NCBI GenBank assembly: GCA_029213065.1
Contig: JARGPH010000022.1
Span: 1-64,000, forward strand
Length of the DNA: 64,000 nt
Origin: Verrucomicrobiales bacterium
Lineage (GTDB): Bacteria > Verrucomicrobiota > Verrucomicrobiia > Verrucomicrobiales > DEV007
Reading direction: 5' to 3'
In this document: in pieces, positions 1 through 7,139 of the stretch
Numbering within the stretch: the first letter of the stretch is position 1
Layout: the number at the start of each line of letters is the position of its first letter
Notes under the pieces: generated by a model
What the model was told of the DNA's origin: nothing
The model's database searches: none
The model's input: only the letters and a program-made list of their open reading frames with translations
Made by a program: the position numbers and the translations under genes

Positions 1-119
1 GTTTGAGTGATGTCATCCCCGACCGAGAGCGCGGATGGATTGAAATGATAGTGATTGAATTACCCTCACGCGTCAACTCCACGGCGGGTCGGGGATTGAT
101 CATCCACGACTTGTTATCC
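1..119 (-). repeat. attC of cassette 12 (partial)
   Basis: The right core GTTATCC is at 113-119 and the left core is cut off by the window edge. The arms around 7-20 and 88-107 are complementary (TCATCCCCGACC against GGTCGGGGATTGATC). The stop codon of the cassette 12 ORF (114-116) lies inside the core. The next cassette must begin left of base 1. Confidence 0.85.
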
Positions 120-1028
120 CCGTTTGTTTCGCTTGCTGAGCGTATCGATGTTGTCTCGCGCGAAGTCCTTGCCGCGGTCGAGGTAATCCAGATTTTGCCA
201 CAAGCTCGTCTCGTCGTCGCCAGTGAAATACTTCTGATCCAGGGCTTCGACTTCGGCGTCAAATATCGCGCCCATCTCCTCTGATATCTCACTCAAATGA
301 TCGAGGTCTTTCGTCGGATCGAGCGGGAAGCCGCTCCTGCCCATCGTCGCCCGCAACTCAAGAACTGCTTCTGCGGCCAAAGAATTCCCGATCTTCGAAA
401 GGGCCGAGTGGGCGCGTGCGACTGTATCAAAATGCTCATTGCTAATCATCGAGGTAAAACCGCTGCCGGTGTCGCAGGTGAACTCCCAAAGATCCCGAAT
501 CACCCTCTCTTCTGGGAAAAGCATGTGATCATGGATGCTGTGATACTCTGGCACACCCGAGCAGAAATCGCTGAAAAAGCGGTGAGTGTCTAACTTCAGG
601 AGTTCATCGATGTCATAAGTGATCTCGTAGGTTCCCAGTCTTTGGTTCGCGAAATCCAGCACCTCGGAATAACCTTTCTCCTGCGCCCAGTCCGCATCAT
701 CTCGGATCGGCGGCAAGCCTCTTCGAAACAGCAATAGTAAGGTTGCTGGACTATCGGCACACCTCGCAGCATAGGAAAGCCGTCGTCGCTCTTCCTCGTC
801 ATCCGGTATCGATGCACCAGTATCCAGCAAGAGTTCTACGAAGTCAGTGTGACCATAATCGACTGCGCGAAGTAATACCGAGCTAGGGCGAAGAGAGGGT
901 CTTCTCTTGTTGGCTGGCTCCACGAAATTTGGATTTGCGCCTGCCTCAAGCTTTTCTCGCGCAGAGAGAAGATCGCCAGATCGAGCAGCAAGGAATAGAC
1001 TCCAATCGGTCTCGAACTGAGTGCTCAT
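114..1028 (-). CDS. Cassette 12: ankyrin-repeat protein with DMP19-like (DUF4375) C-terminal domain
   Basis: A 304-residue protein. The first ~120 residues have ankyrin features (AARSGD, LLRAVDYGHTDFVELLLDTGA). The C-terminal part, roughly residues 165-265, has a LWEF...GSGF...L...IG pattern resembling the DUF4375/DMP19 family. One member of that family, Neisseria DMP19, mimics DNA and binds a repressor. No signal peptide is visible, so it is probably cytosolic. I chose the ATG at 1028 because it sits 12 nt from the recombination point, as in sibling cassettes; the upstream ATG at 1052 lies within attC. The domain call is by pattern only. A role in defence or protein-DNA mimicry is speculation. 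Confidence 0.8.
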   Translation of the reverse strand: MSTQFETDWSLFLAARSGDLLSAREKLEAGANPNFVEPANKRRPSLRPSSVLLRAVDYGHTDFVELLLDTGASIPDDEEERRRLSYAARCADSPATLLLLFRRGLPPIRDDADWAQEKGYSEVLDFANQRLGTYEITYDIDELLKLDTHRFFSDFCSGVPEYHSIHDHMLFPEERVIRDLWEFTCDTGSGFTSMISNEHFDTVARAHSALSKIGNSLAAEAVLELRATMGRSGFPLDPTKDLDHLSEISEEMGAIFDAEVEALDQKYFTGDDETSLWQNLDYLDRGKDFARDNIDTLSKRNKRG

Positions 1029-1034
1029 TCTTTG

Positions 1035-1159
1035 GAATAACGTCGAAGTCATCTCACACCTGACCGAGGGTGGATTCCGATTTCTGGGTTAGTGGTTGAA
1101 TGGTCATAGTGCTTTCGACTCGCCAAGGGTCAGGTGTTGAGATCGACGCCTTGTTATGC
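1035..1159 (-). repeat. attC of cassette 11
   Basis: 125 bp between GAATAAC (1035-1041) and GTTATGC (1153-1159). The arms CACACCTGACC and GGTCAGGTGTTGAG can pair. The loop contains CTGGGTTAGTGGTTGAATGG, a loop type shared with the attC at 3210-3335. Confidence 0.9.
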
Positions 1160-1167
1160 CCGTTTGG

Positions 1168-1998
1168 TTAGATGCGTCCAATCTCTGTTCCCGTAGTTGT
1201 ATCAAATAATTGGCAGGTTGCGAAAAGTATCTGAGCACCTCTCTGCACCAATTGGTTGTGTCCAGAAACCCCGATTGTGGTGCGGTGCAGATCATCTTCA
1301 TCAGTAAGAAGCCTCTGGTGAACATAGGTGGTTCGAGGCTCCTCAAAGAAGTGCTGTGTGTAAGTCAAAAGACCGTTGTCTGAAATGGCGGCCCTGCGAA
1401 ACTCTGATCCCCGATCTGGTATGATCTCTTGAACGACATCATGAGTTCCTAAAGGAACAATCCTCAGCGGGCCCTGGCGTTCATTCAGGATGATGTGCCC
1501 GTTCGATTCGACAATGTCTCCGAGATAGTTGGATCGGGAAAATCGGAGTGGTTCCAGATCGTCCTGAATGAGAACCACTTCAGATTCGGAACTCTCAGCA
1601 ATCCATCGGCCTCCGATGGCTGCGATTTCGTTTGCTACCGGTCGTGAAGAGAGCTGTTCTCCCGAGGCTGAGTTAATCCTGATGAGTTCATCGTCGATCT
1701 GAACTGCAAACGATGATCCGTCTGAGTCCAAACCATGAAAACGAACCTTTCCACTTTTCGTCCAGAACGCCCCCGATTGACAATTGATGGCGCCGAAAAC
1801 ATCTGAGTAAGATCCACAAAATCCCAAAAACCCGTCCCCGAGCAAGACTGGATTACCAGCATCCGTATCTTTGATGGTCACGGAAGGTGTTCGTTCAGGT
1901 AAAACCTCGATCAGCGTCGTGTCAGCATCTGTATCGAAGTAAACACCAATCAGTCTTGCCTGACCATCAGTGCAGAATTCGTGGAAAAAGTCGGCCAT
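1168..1998 (-). CDS. Cassette 11: hypothetical protein, possible beta-propeller
   Basis: 276 residues, no signal peptide and no recognised family. The sequence is rich in short beta-strand-like segments separated by G/D/N turns (for example IAAIGGRWIAESSESEVVLI and AAISDNGLLTYTQ). This is reminiscent of propeller blades, but I cannot assign a family. The ATG at 1998 follows the core GTTATGC with a short CTAGAAA leader, so the start is well fixed. The stop lies 8 nt before attC. Function unknown. Confidence 0.8.
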   Translation of the reverse strand: MADFFHEFCTDGQARLIGVYFDTDADTTLIEVLPERTPSVTIKDTDAGNPVLLGDGFLGFCGSYSDVFGAINCQSGAFWTKSGKVRFHGLDSDGSSFAVQIDDELIRINSASGEQLSSRPVANEIAAIGGRWIAESSESEVVLIQDDLEPLRFSRSNYLGDIVESNGHIILNERQGPLRIVPLGTHDVVQEIIPDRGSEFRRAAISDNGLLTYTQHFFEEPRTTYVHQRLLTDEDDLHRTTIGVSGHNQLVQRGAQILFATCQLFDTTTGTEIGRI

Positions 1999-2005
1999 TT
2001 TCTAG

Positions 2006-2130
2006 GCATAACGTTAGAGGAATCTCAGCCCGATCAGAGGGCGAGACCTCGACGGGAGGATAAAGATTCTAATCAGGGAAGTCAATCAACTCGAAACGTT
2101 ATCGGGCTTGAGATCTCCGCCTTGTTGTGG
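2006..2130 (-). repeat. attC of cassette 10
   Basis: 125 bp between GCATAAC (2006-2012) and GTTGTGG (2124-2130). The arms CTCAGCCCGAT and ATCGGGCTTGAG pair with one extra base in the second arm, the asymmetry typical of attC. The last 15 codons of the cassette 10 ORF are encoded within this site. Confidence 0.9.
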
Positions 2131-2526
2131 CCCTTCGGCGTTTTGTTCAGCGCCACCTCTAGACTCGCGATAATGGAAAATCGAACCAGCGAGAAACGTG
2201 AAAAATCCCATCACGACTGCAAAACCACCGAATACGATTGTCATCGCAAGCTCTGTAAGAAAAAAATAAATGACCCCATAAGCTATCGAACCGCCAAATA
2301 AAGCAGCAATCGAATATCGCCAGAAAAGACTGTGGCCTGGGATAAGTCGAAACAATGGCGCAAACACAAGGAACCCGATAAAAAATCCGTAGATCCCTGT
2401 CCAAACAAGCGTGAGAAAATACTCACGACCGAATGGAGCACCGAGTATCGCGAGAGCCACGGTGAGAAAAACCGCTGCTACGAGATACCCGACACCAAGT
2501 GCTTGAAAGATTTGCCGGTATTTCAT
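2086..2526 (-). CDS. Cassette 10: four-helix membrane protein
   Basis: 146 residues with about four hydrophobic segments, near residues 8-30, 38-62, 68-92 and 95-116, then a polar tail rich in G, E, Q and N. No family recognised. The ATG at 2526 is 13 nt from the core GTTGTGG with the leader CTGGAAA. The final residues (about GGDLKPDNVSS) are translated from attC sequence, so the C-terminus was probably set by the recombination site rather than by function. Likely inner membrane. Confidence 0.8.
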   Translation of the reverse strand: MKYRQIFQALGVGYLVAAVFLTVALAILGAPFGREYFLTLVWTGIYGFFIGFLVFAPLFRLIPGHSLFWRYSIAALFGGSIAYGVIYFFLTELAMTIVFGGFAVVMGFFTFLAGSIFHYRESRGGAEQNAEGPQQGGDLKPDNVSS

Positions 2527-2533
2527 TTTCCAG

Positions 2534-2659
2534 CCACAACGTCAAAGTCCACACATCCGCTACCGGGAGCGCGGCCTCGACTCGGGGTTAGGGTTGTAGT
2601 TATCAGTGAAATTTCGACTCATGGCGGGTAGCGGATTGTCGTGCGATGTCTTGTTCTGC
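2534..2659 (-). repeat. attC of cassette 9
   Basis: 126 bp between a CCACAAC-type core (2534-2540) and GTTCTGC (2653-2659). The arms ATCCGCTACCGG and GGTAGCGGATTGTCG are complementary with one extra T. The first core departs from the RYYYAAC consensus. Confidence 0.87.
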
Positions 2660-2678
2660 GCCTGTTGTCGGTTCGCGT

Positions 2679-3188
2679 TCACAATACGATGAGCTTACCA
2701 TCTGGATACTCTCCCTGCCAACCGCATGGCCAATATCCATCCCTGAAATACGGAAGAAGCTTGGTGAAGAATGTGAGATCCGGTGCGATGTCGCTCACAA
2801 GCTTCTCGTAGACTGCGTAGCGGATCGCAGCATGCGGAAGATCAAGTAATTCGTGAGCATACGAATAAGTCTCCTTGTAGTAATCGTCGTATCTCTCAAG
2901 TAGGTCTTCGAGAAGGTCACTTGGATCGATCGGGCACTTGTATTCGCGGTCGAGGGCGCTCTGATCGGAAAGCCGCTGGTTCCCCAGAATCACCGAGTCT
3001 ATCTTGCCCTGCTCAATCCCCATCGCGCCGCCCCAGGGACGTTCCTGACCGTCAAGTATCCACTCAAGATCTCCCCGCACGAGATCGGAGTCGTTCGGGT
3101 GAGGTTGCTCGATCCTTGAGAACCACGGATAGGCTTCGAGCTCCTTGATCAGATCCCATACCTCTTGAGTTGTAGTGCCAAACAGCAT
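2679..3188 (-). CDS. Cassette 9: hypothetical protein with C-terminal GYWPCGWQGEYP motif
   Basis: 169 residues from the ATG at 3188; soluble and acidic. The C-terminus YWPCGWQGEYPDGKLIVL resembles the end of a widespread uncharacterised family whose members end in a similar WPCGW.GE.P.G.L motif. No function can be assigned. This cassette is an exception to the array pattern: the position where siblings have AGAAAATG reads AGAAAACTG, and the first in-frame ATG outside attC lies 28 nt from the recombination point. An in-frame ATG at 3227 lies inside attC. Confidence 0.75.
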   Translation of the reverse strand: MLFGTTTQEVWDLIKELEAYPWFSRIEQPHPNDSDLVRGDLEWILDGQERPWGGAMGIEQGKIDSVILGNQRLSDQSALDREYKCPIDPSDLLEDLLERYDDYYKETYSYAHELLDLPHAAIRYAVYEKLVSDIAPDLTFFTKLLPYFRDGYWPCGWQGEYPDGKLIVL

Positions 3189-3209
3189 GTGGGTGACGCA
3201 GTTTTCTTC

Positions 3210-3335
3210 GCAGAACGTCCGAGTCATCCTACGCCTGACCGAGGGCGCGCTCCGACTTCTGGGTTGATGGTTGAATGGACATGGGCGGAATGAACTCGCA
3301 GCGTGTCAGGCGTTAGGATCGACGTCTTGTTCGCT
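3210..3335 (-). repeat. attC of cassette 8
   Basis: 126 bp between GCAGAAC (3210-3216) and GTTCGCT (3329-3335). The arms TCCTACGCCTGACC and GTCAGGCGTTAGGATCG are complementary. The last codons of the 115-residue ORF of this cassette run into the site. Confidence 0.9.
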
Positions 3336-3653
3336 GTTGGTTTGTTCGTTGGCGCTGGCAGCAAGGTAGACTTCAGTGCCCACCGGAATATCAAACTTGT
3401 GGATCTCCTTGGGAAGGGAAAATGGAGTGGCTTCAAGCCGCTTCGCGCCTGGACGATAACTAATCATCTCAATGTCTTGCAGATTCGTCTCGATAATATC
3501 CCCGAGAGGAGTTCGGAGAATGAGGGGTTCACCCTTCCGAACGTTTGGAGTCCCCTCAGTCCATGGAATACCTGGGACAACCACCACGCCTCGCCCCTCT
3601 ATGGCAAAGCGGTCGGTAATCGTGAAAAGGTAGGTATGATCCTGAAGGTTCAT
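3306..3653 (-). CDS. Cassette 8, second ORF: hypothetical 115-residue protein
   Basis: 115 residues, soluble, many short beta-type segments (GRGVVVVPG, GEPLILRTPLGDIIE, VGTEVYLAAS). It may be a small beta-barrel, but no family is recognised. It starts 11 nt downstream of the stop of the 75-residue ORF in the same cassette, with no attC between them, so the two are probably translated from one message. Its stop lies inside attC. The two genes may form a functional pair, for example a protein and its partner; this is inference. Confidence 0.72.
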   Translation of the reverse strand: MNLQDHTYLFTITDRFAIEGRGVVVVPGIPWTEGTPNVRKGEPLILRTPLGDIIETNLQDIEMISYRPGAKRLEATPFSLPKEIHKFDIPVGTEVYLAASANEQTNSEQDVDPNA

Positions 3654-3664
3654 GTAGACGGACT

Positions 3665-3892
3665 CTAAATCACGATCATAAAATCGGACTGCTCGAAATA
3701 CTCATCGATCTCACTTGGAAGCGTGTCCTCGCGGTGGGCTAAAACTGTAAATCCGCCTCGATGGAGGGGCTCAATGGTATCAACGCGATTGATCCCCGGA
3801 GCGCCCTCGACACATGCTCGGAGCATTTCAACAAGATTGGGATCCTCGCTGAGTGCGGCATCTCGCGGAACCACGCGTAGGTAGAGGTGCAT
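3665..3892 (-). CDS. Cassette 8, first ORF: hypothetical 75-residue protein
   Basis: 75 residues from the ATG at 3892, which is 13 nt from the core GTTCGCT with the leader GAAGAAA. An upstream in-frame ATG at 3982 lies within attC and is unlikely. The protein is acidic and opens with MHLYLRVVPRD. It has two putative alpha segments (PNLVEMLRACVEG, PSEIDEYFEQSD) and beta segments, suggesting a small alpha/beta fold. No family recognised. Confidence 0.72.
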   Translation of the reverse strand: MHLYLRVVPRDAALSEDPNLVEMLRACVEGAPGINRVDTIEPLHRGGFTVLAHREDTLPSEIDEYFEQSDFMIVI

Positions 3893-3899
3893 TTTCTTC

Positions 3900-4023
3900 A
3901 GCGAACGTAAAGGCATGGCAACCCTATCCGAGAGCGCGATACCGAAGACAGAGTAAGGAATCGAATCAGAAAAGTCAATCAACTCACTACGGGATTGGGG
4001 TTGCCATCGCTGCCTTGTTGTGA
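3900..4023 (-). repeat. attC of cassette 7 (micro-cassette)
   Basis: 124 bp between AGCGAAC (3900-3906) and GTTGTGA (4017-4023). The arms GGCATGGCAACCC and GGGTTGCCATCGCTGCC pair. It has the loop type with AGTCAATCAACTC that is also seen at 2006-2130, 5784-5908 and 7004-7128. Confidence 0.88.
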
Positions 4024-4028
4024 CTTTG

Positions 4029-4172
4029 TCAGGGTGTGTGCGGAGCTCCGTGGCGAAGAATCCGTCTTCGGAGCCTATCCGCCGGATCCTGCGCCCTGCC
4101 TATCCGCCATCGGTCCTGCGGAAGCCGAAGGACAGAACCCGAGTGCGAAGAATTGGGGAAGTCTTGCTCCAT
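4029..4172 (-). CDS. Cassette 7: 47-codon ORF in a micro-cassette
   Basis: The whole cassette is only about 280 bp (3906-4185), of which 124 bp is attC. The ATG at 4172 stands in the same place relative to the core GTTGTGC as in the siblings (leader CGGAAAA) and opens a 47-residue, Arg-rich frame ending at a TGA at 4029-4031. Roughly the second half encodes RRRILRH-type basic residues. The DNA contains a direct repeat CCTATCCGCC (4077-4086 and 4100-4109) and a CGGAGCTCCG palindrome. It may be a real small protein, a decayed ORF, or a cassette whose cargo is RNA or a regulatory site. Confidence 0.45.
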   Translation of the reverse strand: MEQDFPNSSHSGSVLRLPQDRWRIGRAQDPADRLRRRILRHGAPHTP

Positions 4173-4179
4173 TTTTCCG

Positions 4180-4306
4180 GCACAACGTCTGAGCGCTGGC
4201 GCCCGCTACCGGGAGCGCCGTGTCGCAACAGGGTTAAGTGTTAGAGTAAAGAGGGTCATGTCAACTCGGGGGGGGTAGCGGGTTGTCCAGCCGCGCCTTG
4301 TTCGGT
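4180..4306 (-). repeat. attC of cassette 6
   Basis: 127 bp between GCACAAC (4180-4186) and GTTCGGT (4300-4306). The arms CTGGCGCCCGCTACC and GGTAGCGGGTTGTCCAG are complementary. The loop holds GCAACAGGGTTAAGTG and a G8 run. Confidence 0.9.
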
Positions 4307-4311
4307 CTTGG

Positions 4312-4830
4312 TCAGTCTGCGAACTTGGCTTCGAGCTGTTCAATCGGGGTCTCAGCTTCGTTGGCGACTTCATAGTTCTTCTCATGTGCCCCAAGCTCTT
4401 CGTTGGAGATGAGGAACTCCTCGACCAGTTCGGGATCAAAGTATCCCTCAGGCGAGCATCCCGCCTCGATAAAGTTCACGAGGCCGTGAATTGCAGCCTC
4501 GCACTTTGGAGCGTCGACTTGTTTGAGGCTGTGAAGGACGGCGAGAATCTCATCAACGTCAGTCTGATCGAGCCCGTCGAAATAAAGCAGGTTGGTGAAC
4601 TGAGTAAGAATCGTATGAGGATCGTCGAATGGCTCCTTTGAAAGCTCCCGAACAATCTTCTTGTCTCGCTTCAGTCTTTCGCGCTCTTCAGCGTGTGCCT
4701 TGGCAGCCTTCTCCTTCCGCTCGATGCGCCCTGGGTCCTTCCAGCATGGCATGCAGCGGTTGTCGGTTGCGTCGGCCGTGGTCTGAAGAATCTCAGCACC
4801 GCATAGTCTGCATGTTGTCTTCACAGTCAT
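4312..4830 (-). CDS. Cassette 6: zinc-ribbon-like hypothetical protein
   Basis: 172 residues from the ATG at 4830, which follows GTTCGGT with the leader CAAAAA. The longer frame to 4905 would begin inside attC. The N-terminus has a CRLCG ... CMPCW pair of CxxC motifs (about residues 7-10 and 26-29), consistent with a small zinc ribbon. Next comes a highly charged helix rich in K, E and R (about residues 35-65, likely coiled coil) and an acidic helical C-terminal half. No family recognised. A protein- or nucleic-acid-binding role is possible but unproven. Confidence 0.78.
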   Translation of the reverse strand: MTVKTTCRLCGAEILQTTADATDNRCMPCWKDPGRIERKEKAAKAHAEERERLKRDKKIVRELSKEPFDDPHTILTQFTNLLYFDGLDQTDVDEILAVLHSLKQVDAPKCEAAIHGLVNFIEAGCSPEGYFDPELVEEFLISNEELGAHEKNYEVANEAETPIEQLEAKFAD

Positions 4831-4836
4831 TTTTTG

Positions 4837-4959
4837 ACCGAACGTTCGAGACATGCCGCTAGATCCGAGGGCGGCAGTCGCAAACAGGGTTGAGTGTTGA
4901 ATCAATTAGGGTCTGTCGACTCATGGCGGGATCTAGTTGGCATCGTCGCCTTGTTCTCT
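4837..4959 (-). repeat. attC of cassette 5
   Basis: 123 bp between ACCGAAC (4837-4843) and GTTCTCT (4953-4959). The arms ATGCCGCTAGATCC and GGATCTAGTTGGCAT pair. The loop contains AAACAGGGTTGAGTG. Confidence 0.88.
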
Positions 4960-5778
4960 TTCGGGGCCAAGGTGCCGAGCATCGTTTTTCGGGTTTGATT
5001 CGTCCCGATGAAAGCGCGAATCTCTGTCAAAGATCAATTTGCCTTCATCTAGTGAACCCAAATAGGCTTCAAGAAAATCCATTTGGTCGGGAGTATTGGT
5101 GACGGTTAGTTCGCCCGTCTCCTCATCATATCTGACGTTTGCTCCTGGAGAAAAAGCAATTCCGGCATTTTCTAAGGCTGCATGTGGCGTTAATTGCCCG
5201 TCTTCATAGATCCTCTCTGGCGCAAAGGGATCTGGAGCAGTCAGTTCTGGAGAAATCATTCTCTCGTAGATGGCCTTGGGCAGTGCGTATTTATTCGTCA
5301 ATCGATTCGGATCAGAAGGTGAATCTAGAACAACTTGGTGTCTGATAATAGAACTAACAAAGCTCCTCTCTTCGTCTTCGCTTAGCACCGGAAAAGTTTC
5401 TACGACTTCGCCGATCAACCTCAATTGATCAGCTGTATTCGTAACCTCTAAAGTTCCTTCTTCAGGGTTGAAGATGGCCCTACATCCCGTCTCTAGAGTA
5501 ATTCCATACTGATCCATGAACCCAGAGACATTGTGTCCGGTTTCAGAAAAAGGCTCTGGGGGTGGTGGTTCTATGAGCTGCATGAAGTTCAGGGGAACCC
5601 TAAATGTTTTAGTGAACAATTGATGTGACTCAGCGTTCGGCGATATACCGCCTTGCCTAATCTGCATAGATTCGATTTCTTGATCCTTCCTCGACGGTGG
5701 ATCACTGCACCCAACCATTGCAACGATCACGGCAGTCGAAGTTGCCAACGTTGTGAAGCGTGCAAGATCCCGATTCAT
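4933..5778 (-). CDS. Cassette 5: lipoprotein with duplicated secretin/STN-like domain
   Basis: 281 residues. The N-terminus has a short hydrophobic stretch ending in the lipobox-like VAMVGC (Cys24), predicting a lipid-anchored envelope protein. Two internal repeats share the pattern G..F..GA...Y..E.G.L.VTNT.DQ: about residues 105-135 (FNPEEGTLEVTNTADQ) and 215-245 (YDEETGELTVTNTPDQ). Similar repeats occur in verrucomicrobial secretin/TonB-associated periplasmic proteins, so the cassette may derive from host-lineage genes. The last residues are encoded within attC. The exact role is unknown. Confidence 0.78.
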   Translation of the reverse strand: MNRDLARFTTLATSTAVIVAMVGCSDPPSRKDQEIESMQIRQGGISPNAESHQLFTKTFRVPLNFMQLIEPPPPEPFSETGHNVSGFMDQYGITLETGCRAIFNPEEGTLEVTNTADQLRLIGEVVETFPVLSEDEERSFVSSIIRHQVVLDSPSDPNRLTNKYALPKAIYERMISPELTAPDPFAPERIYEDGQLTPHAALENAGIAFSPGANVRYDEETGELTVTNTPDQMDFLEAYLGSLDEGKLIFDRDSRFHRDESNPKNDARHLGPEREQGDDAN

Positions 5779-5783
5779 TTTTA

Positions 5784-5908
5784 AGATAACGTCCGAAGCA
5801 TGGCAGCCTGATACGGGAGCGATGCTTCGATGACAGAGTAAGGATTCGAATCAGGGAAGTCAATCAACTCGCAACGGTATCAGGCTTGCCATCGCTGCCT
5901 TGTTGGGC
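5784..5908 (-). repeat. attC of cassette 4
   Basis: 125 bp between AGATAAC (5784-5790) and GTTGGGC (5902-5908). The arms GGCAGCCTGATACG and GTATCAGGCTTGCC pair with one extra base in the second arm. It has the AGTCAATCAACTC loop type. Confidence 0.9.
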
Positions 5909-5915
5909 GCCGGTG

Positions 5916-6362
5916 TCAGGACGAGTCTCCGTCAGAAATCACACGCTCGCGTGGCCAATCGAGAAAAATCTGGAGTCCCTCTTGCAAAGCTTCGCCGAGG
6001 CGTTCGCGAACCTCCATCAAGGGCAGCTCATCGAGGATGCGAACTCGATGAATCGACCATTTTTTCGTATCGAAACAGAAAGCGCTCACTGCAGCCGTAA
6101 GCGTTAGCGGAAGCTCCTCGGAGAGATCCGGGGGTCGGTTCGTTTTGGGATCTCGATTTCCGACACGAAAGTCGAATGTTTGGAAGTAGCGAGATTCGTA
6201 GTCGGATCTTTGAATTGTTCGGCACGGAGGGTTGAAGTCGCCGTCCTGTGATCTCCGAAACTCGAAACCGTGCTCCCCTGCGAACGATTCAAGCAGAGGG
6301 GTGAACTCTTCCAGCGCTTCGTCCAACTTAATGATCAGAGGATGAGAATGGCCGGATGTCAT
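5916..6362 (-). CDS. Cassette 4: hypothetical protein
   Basis: 148 residues, soluble, no signal peptide, no family recognised. The predicted alternation (helix near residues 9-30, FEFRRS and FQTFDFRVGNRD strands, a strand-rich centre, then an amphipathic helix LMEVRERLGEALQEGLQIFLD near 115-136) suggests a compact alpha/beta domain. The start ATG at 6362 is 13 nt from the core GTTGGGC with the leader GAAGAAA. The stop lies 7 nt before attC. Function unknown. Confidence 0.78.
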   Translation of the reverse strand: MTSGHSHPLIIKLDEALEEFTPLLESFAGEHGFEFRRSQDGDFNPPCRTIQRSDYESRYFQTFDFRVGNRDPKTNRPPDLSEELPLTLTAAVSAFCFDTKKWSIHRVRILDELPLMEVRERLGEALQEGLQIFLDWPRERVISDGDSS

Positions 6363-6369
6363 TTTCTTC

Positions 6370-6493
6370 GCCCAACGTTTTAGAGCACTCTGCCCTGACG
6401 GCGAGCGCCGGTTGATTGTGTAGGAAACTCGTGGATCAGAAAAGTCATTTCGGCTCGGTGCGGTCAGGGCTTGAGTGCCTCGGCTTGTTCGAC
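6370..6493 (-). repeat. attC of cassette 3
   Basis: 124 bp between GCCCAAC (6370-6376) and GTTCGAC (6487-6493). The arms GAGCACTCTGCCCTGAC and GGTCAGGGCTTGAGTGCC are complementary. Confidence 0.9.
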
Positions 6494-6997
6494 CTGATTT
6501 GTCTCTCTGTTTTCATCCGCGGTAAGTGTTTTCACGCCCCATACGCCAGCGTATATCAAACCACTTGCAACCATTGATGCAATAACCCCACTAACAAATC
6601 CAAGAACTTTGTCACGTCGACGCTGAACCTCAGACGGGATTCCTGCTACATCCCTAAAGGCAGAGACTTCGCTATCTAAGACCTTTGCAATCGAGTCCTT
6701 CTTTGCTTCGAGTTCTGCGGTCTCGCTGCTGAGATCACTCAACTCCTCAAGTGCCTTCTTCACTTCGTTCTTGTGGCGGGAAGCATCGGTTCGGAGTTCG
6801 TCGATTGCATCTAATCCTTGGGAAAGAGCTTCCCTTGCGTCGTCCAACTTCTCGATCCTCTTATCGATACTTTTGGAAGTGGTATTGATCTCCCATTCTA
6901 CAAATGGGGCCTTAATAACTATCCGTGACCTCCTGAATAGTCTGCCGAATTCATCGACGACCATTTCAATCGCCTTCGCTACTATTGAGATTTCCAT
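6464..6997 (-). CDS. Cassette 3: coiled-coil protein with one C-terminal transmembrane helix
   Basis: 177 residues. A long charged helical segment (about residues 38-115, KRIEKLDDAREAL...ELEAKKDSIAKVL) is a likely coiled coil. It is followed by a single hydrophobic helix at about 132-156 (GFVSGVIASMVASGLIYAGVW) and a short polar tail. There is no signal peptide, so it is probably anchored in the inner membrane with the coiled coil in the cytoplasm. The final residues overlap attC. No family recognised; such architecture fits a scaffold or sensor, but that is inference. Confidence 0.78.
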   Translation of the reverse strand: MEISIVAKAIEMVVDEFGRLFRRSRIVIKAPFVEWEINTTSKSIDKRIEKLDDAREALSQGLDAIDELRTDASRHKNEVKKALEELSDLSSETAELEAKKDSIAKVLDSEVSAFRDVAGIPSEVQRRRDKVLGFVSGVIASMVASGLIYAGVWGVKTLTADENRETNQVEQAEALKP

Positions 6998-7003
6998 TTC
7001 TAA

Positions 7004-7128
7004 GTCGAACGTCCGAGACCTGGTAGCCTGATCCGGCAGCGGTCTCTCGCTTGAAGGTTAAGTTTTTGAATCAGGGAAGTCAATCAACTCGCGACGGGAA
7101 CAGGCTTACCAGCGTCGTCTTGTTCGGT
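7004..7128 (-). repeat. attC of cassette 2
   Basis: 125 bp between GTCGAAC (7004-7010) and GTTCGGT (7122-7128). The arms GGTAGCCTGA and CAGGCTTACC pair with one extra base. It has the AGTCAATCAACTC loop type. Confidence 0.9.
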
Positions 7129-7139
7129 CCGGTTTTGGG

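Noticed and set aside
1168-2526. Plus-strand frames inside cassettes (for example 1981-2301, 2332-2631)
   Set aside because: They run across attC sites or against the consistently oriented cassette ORFs and lack start context.
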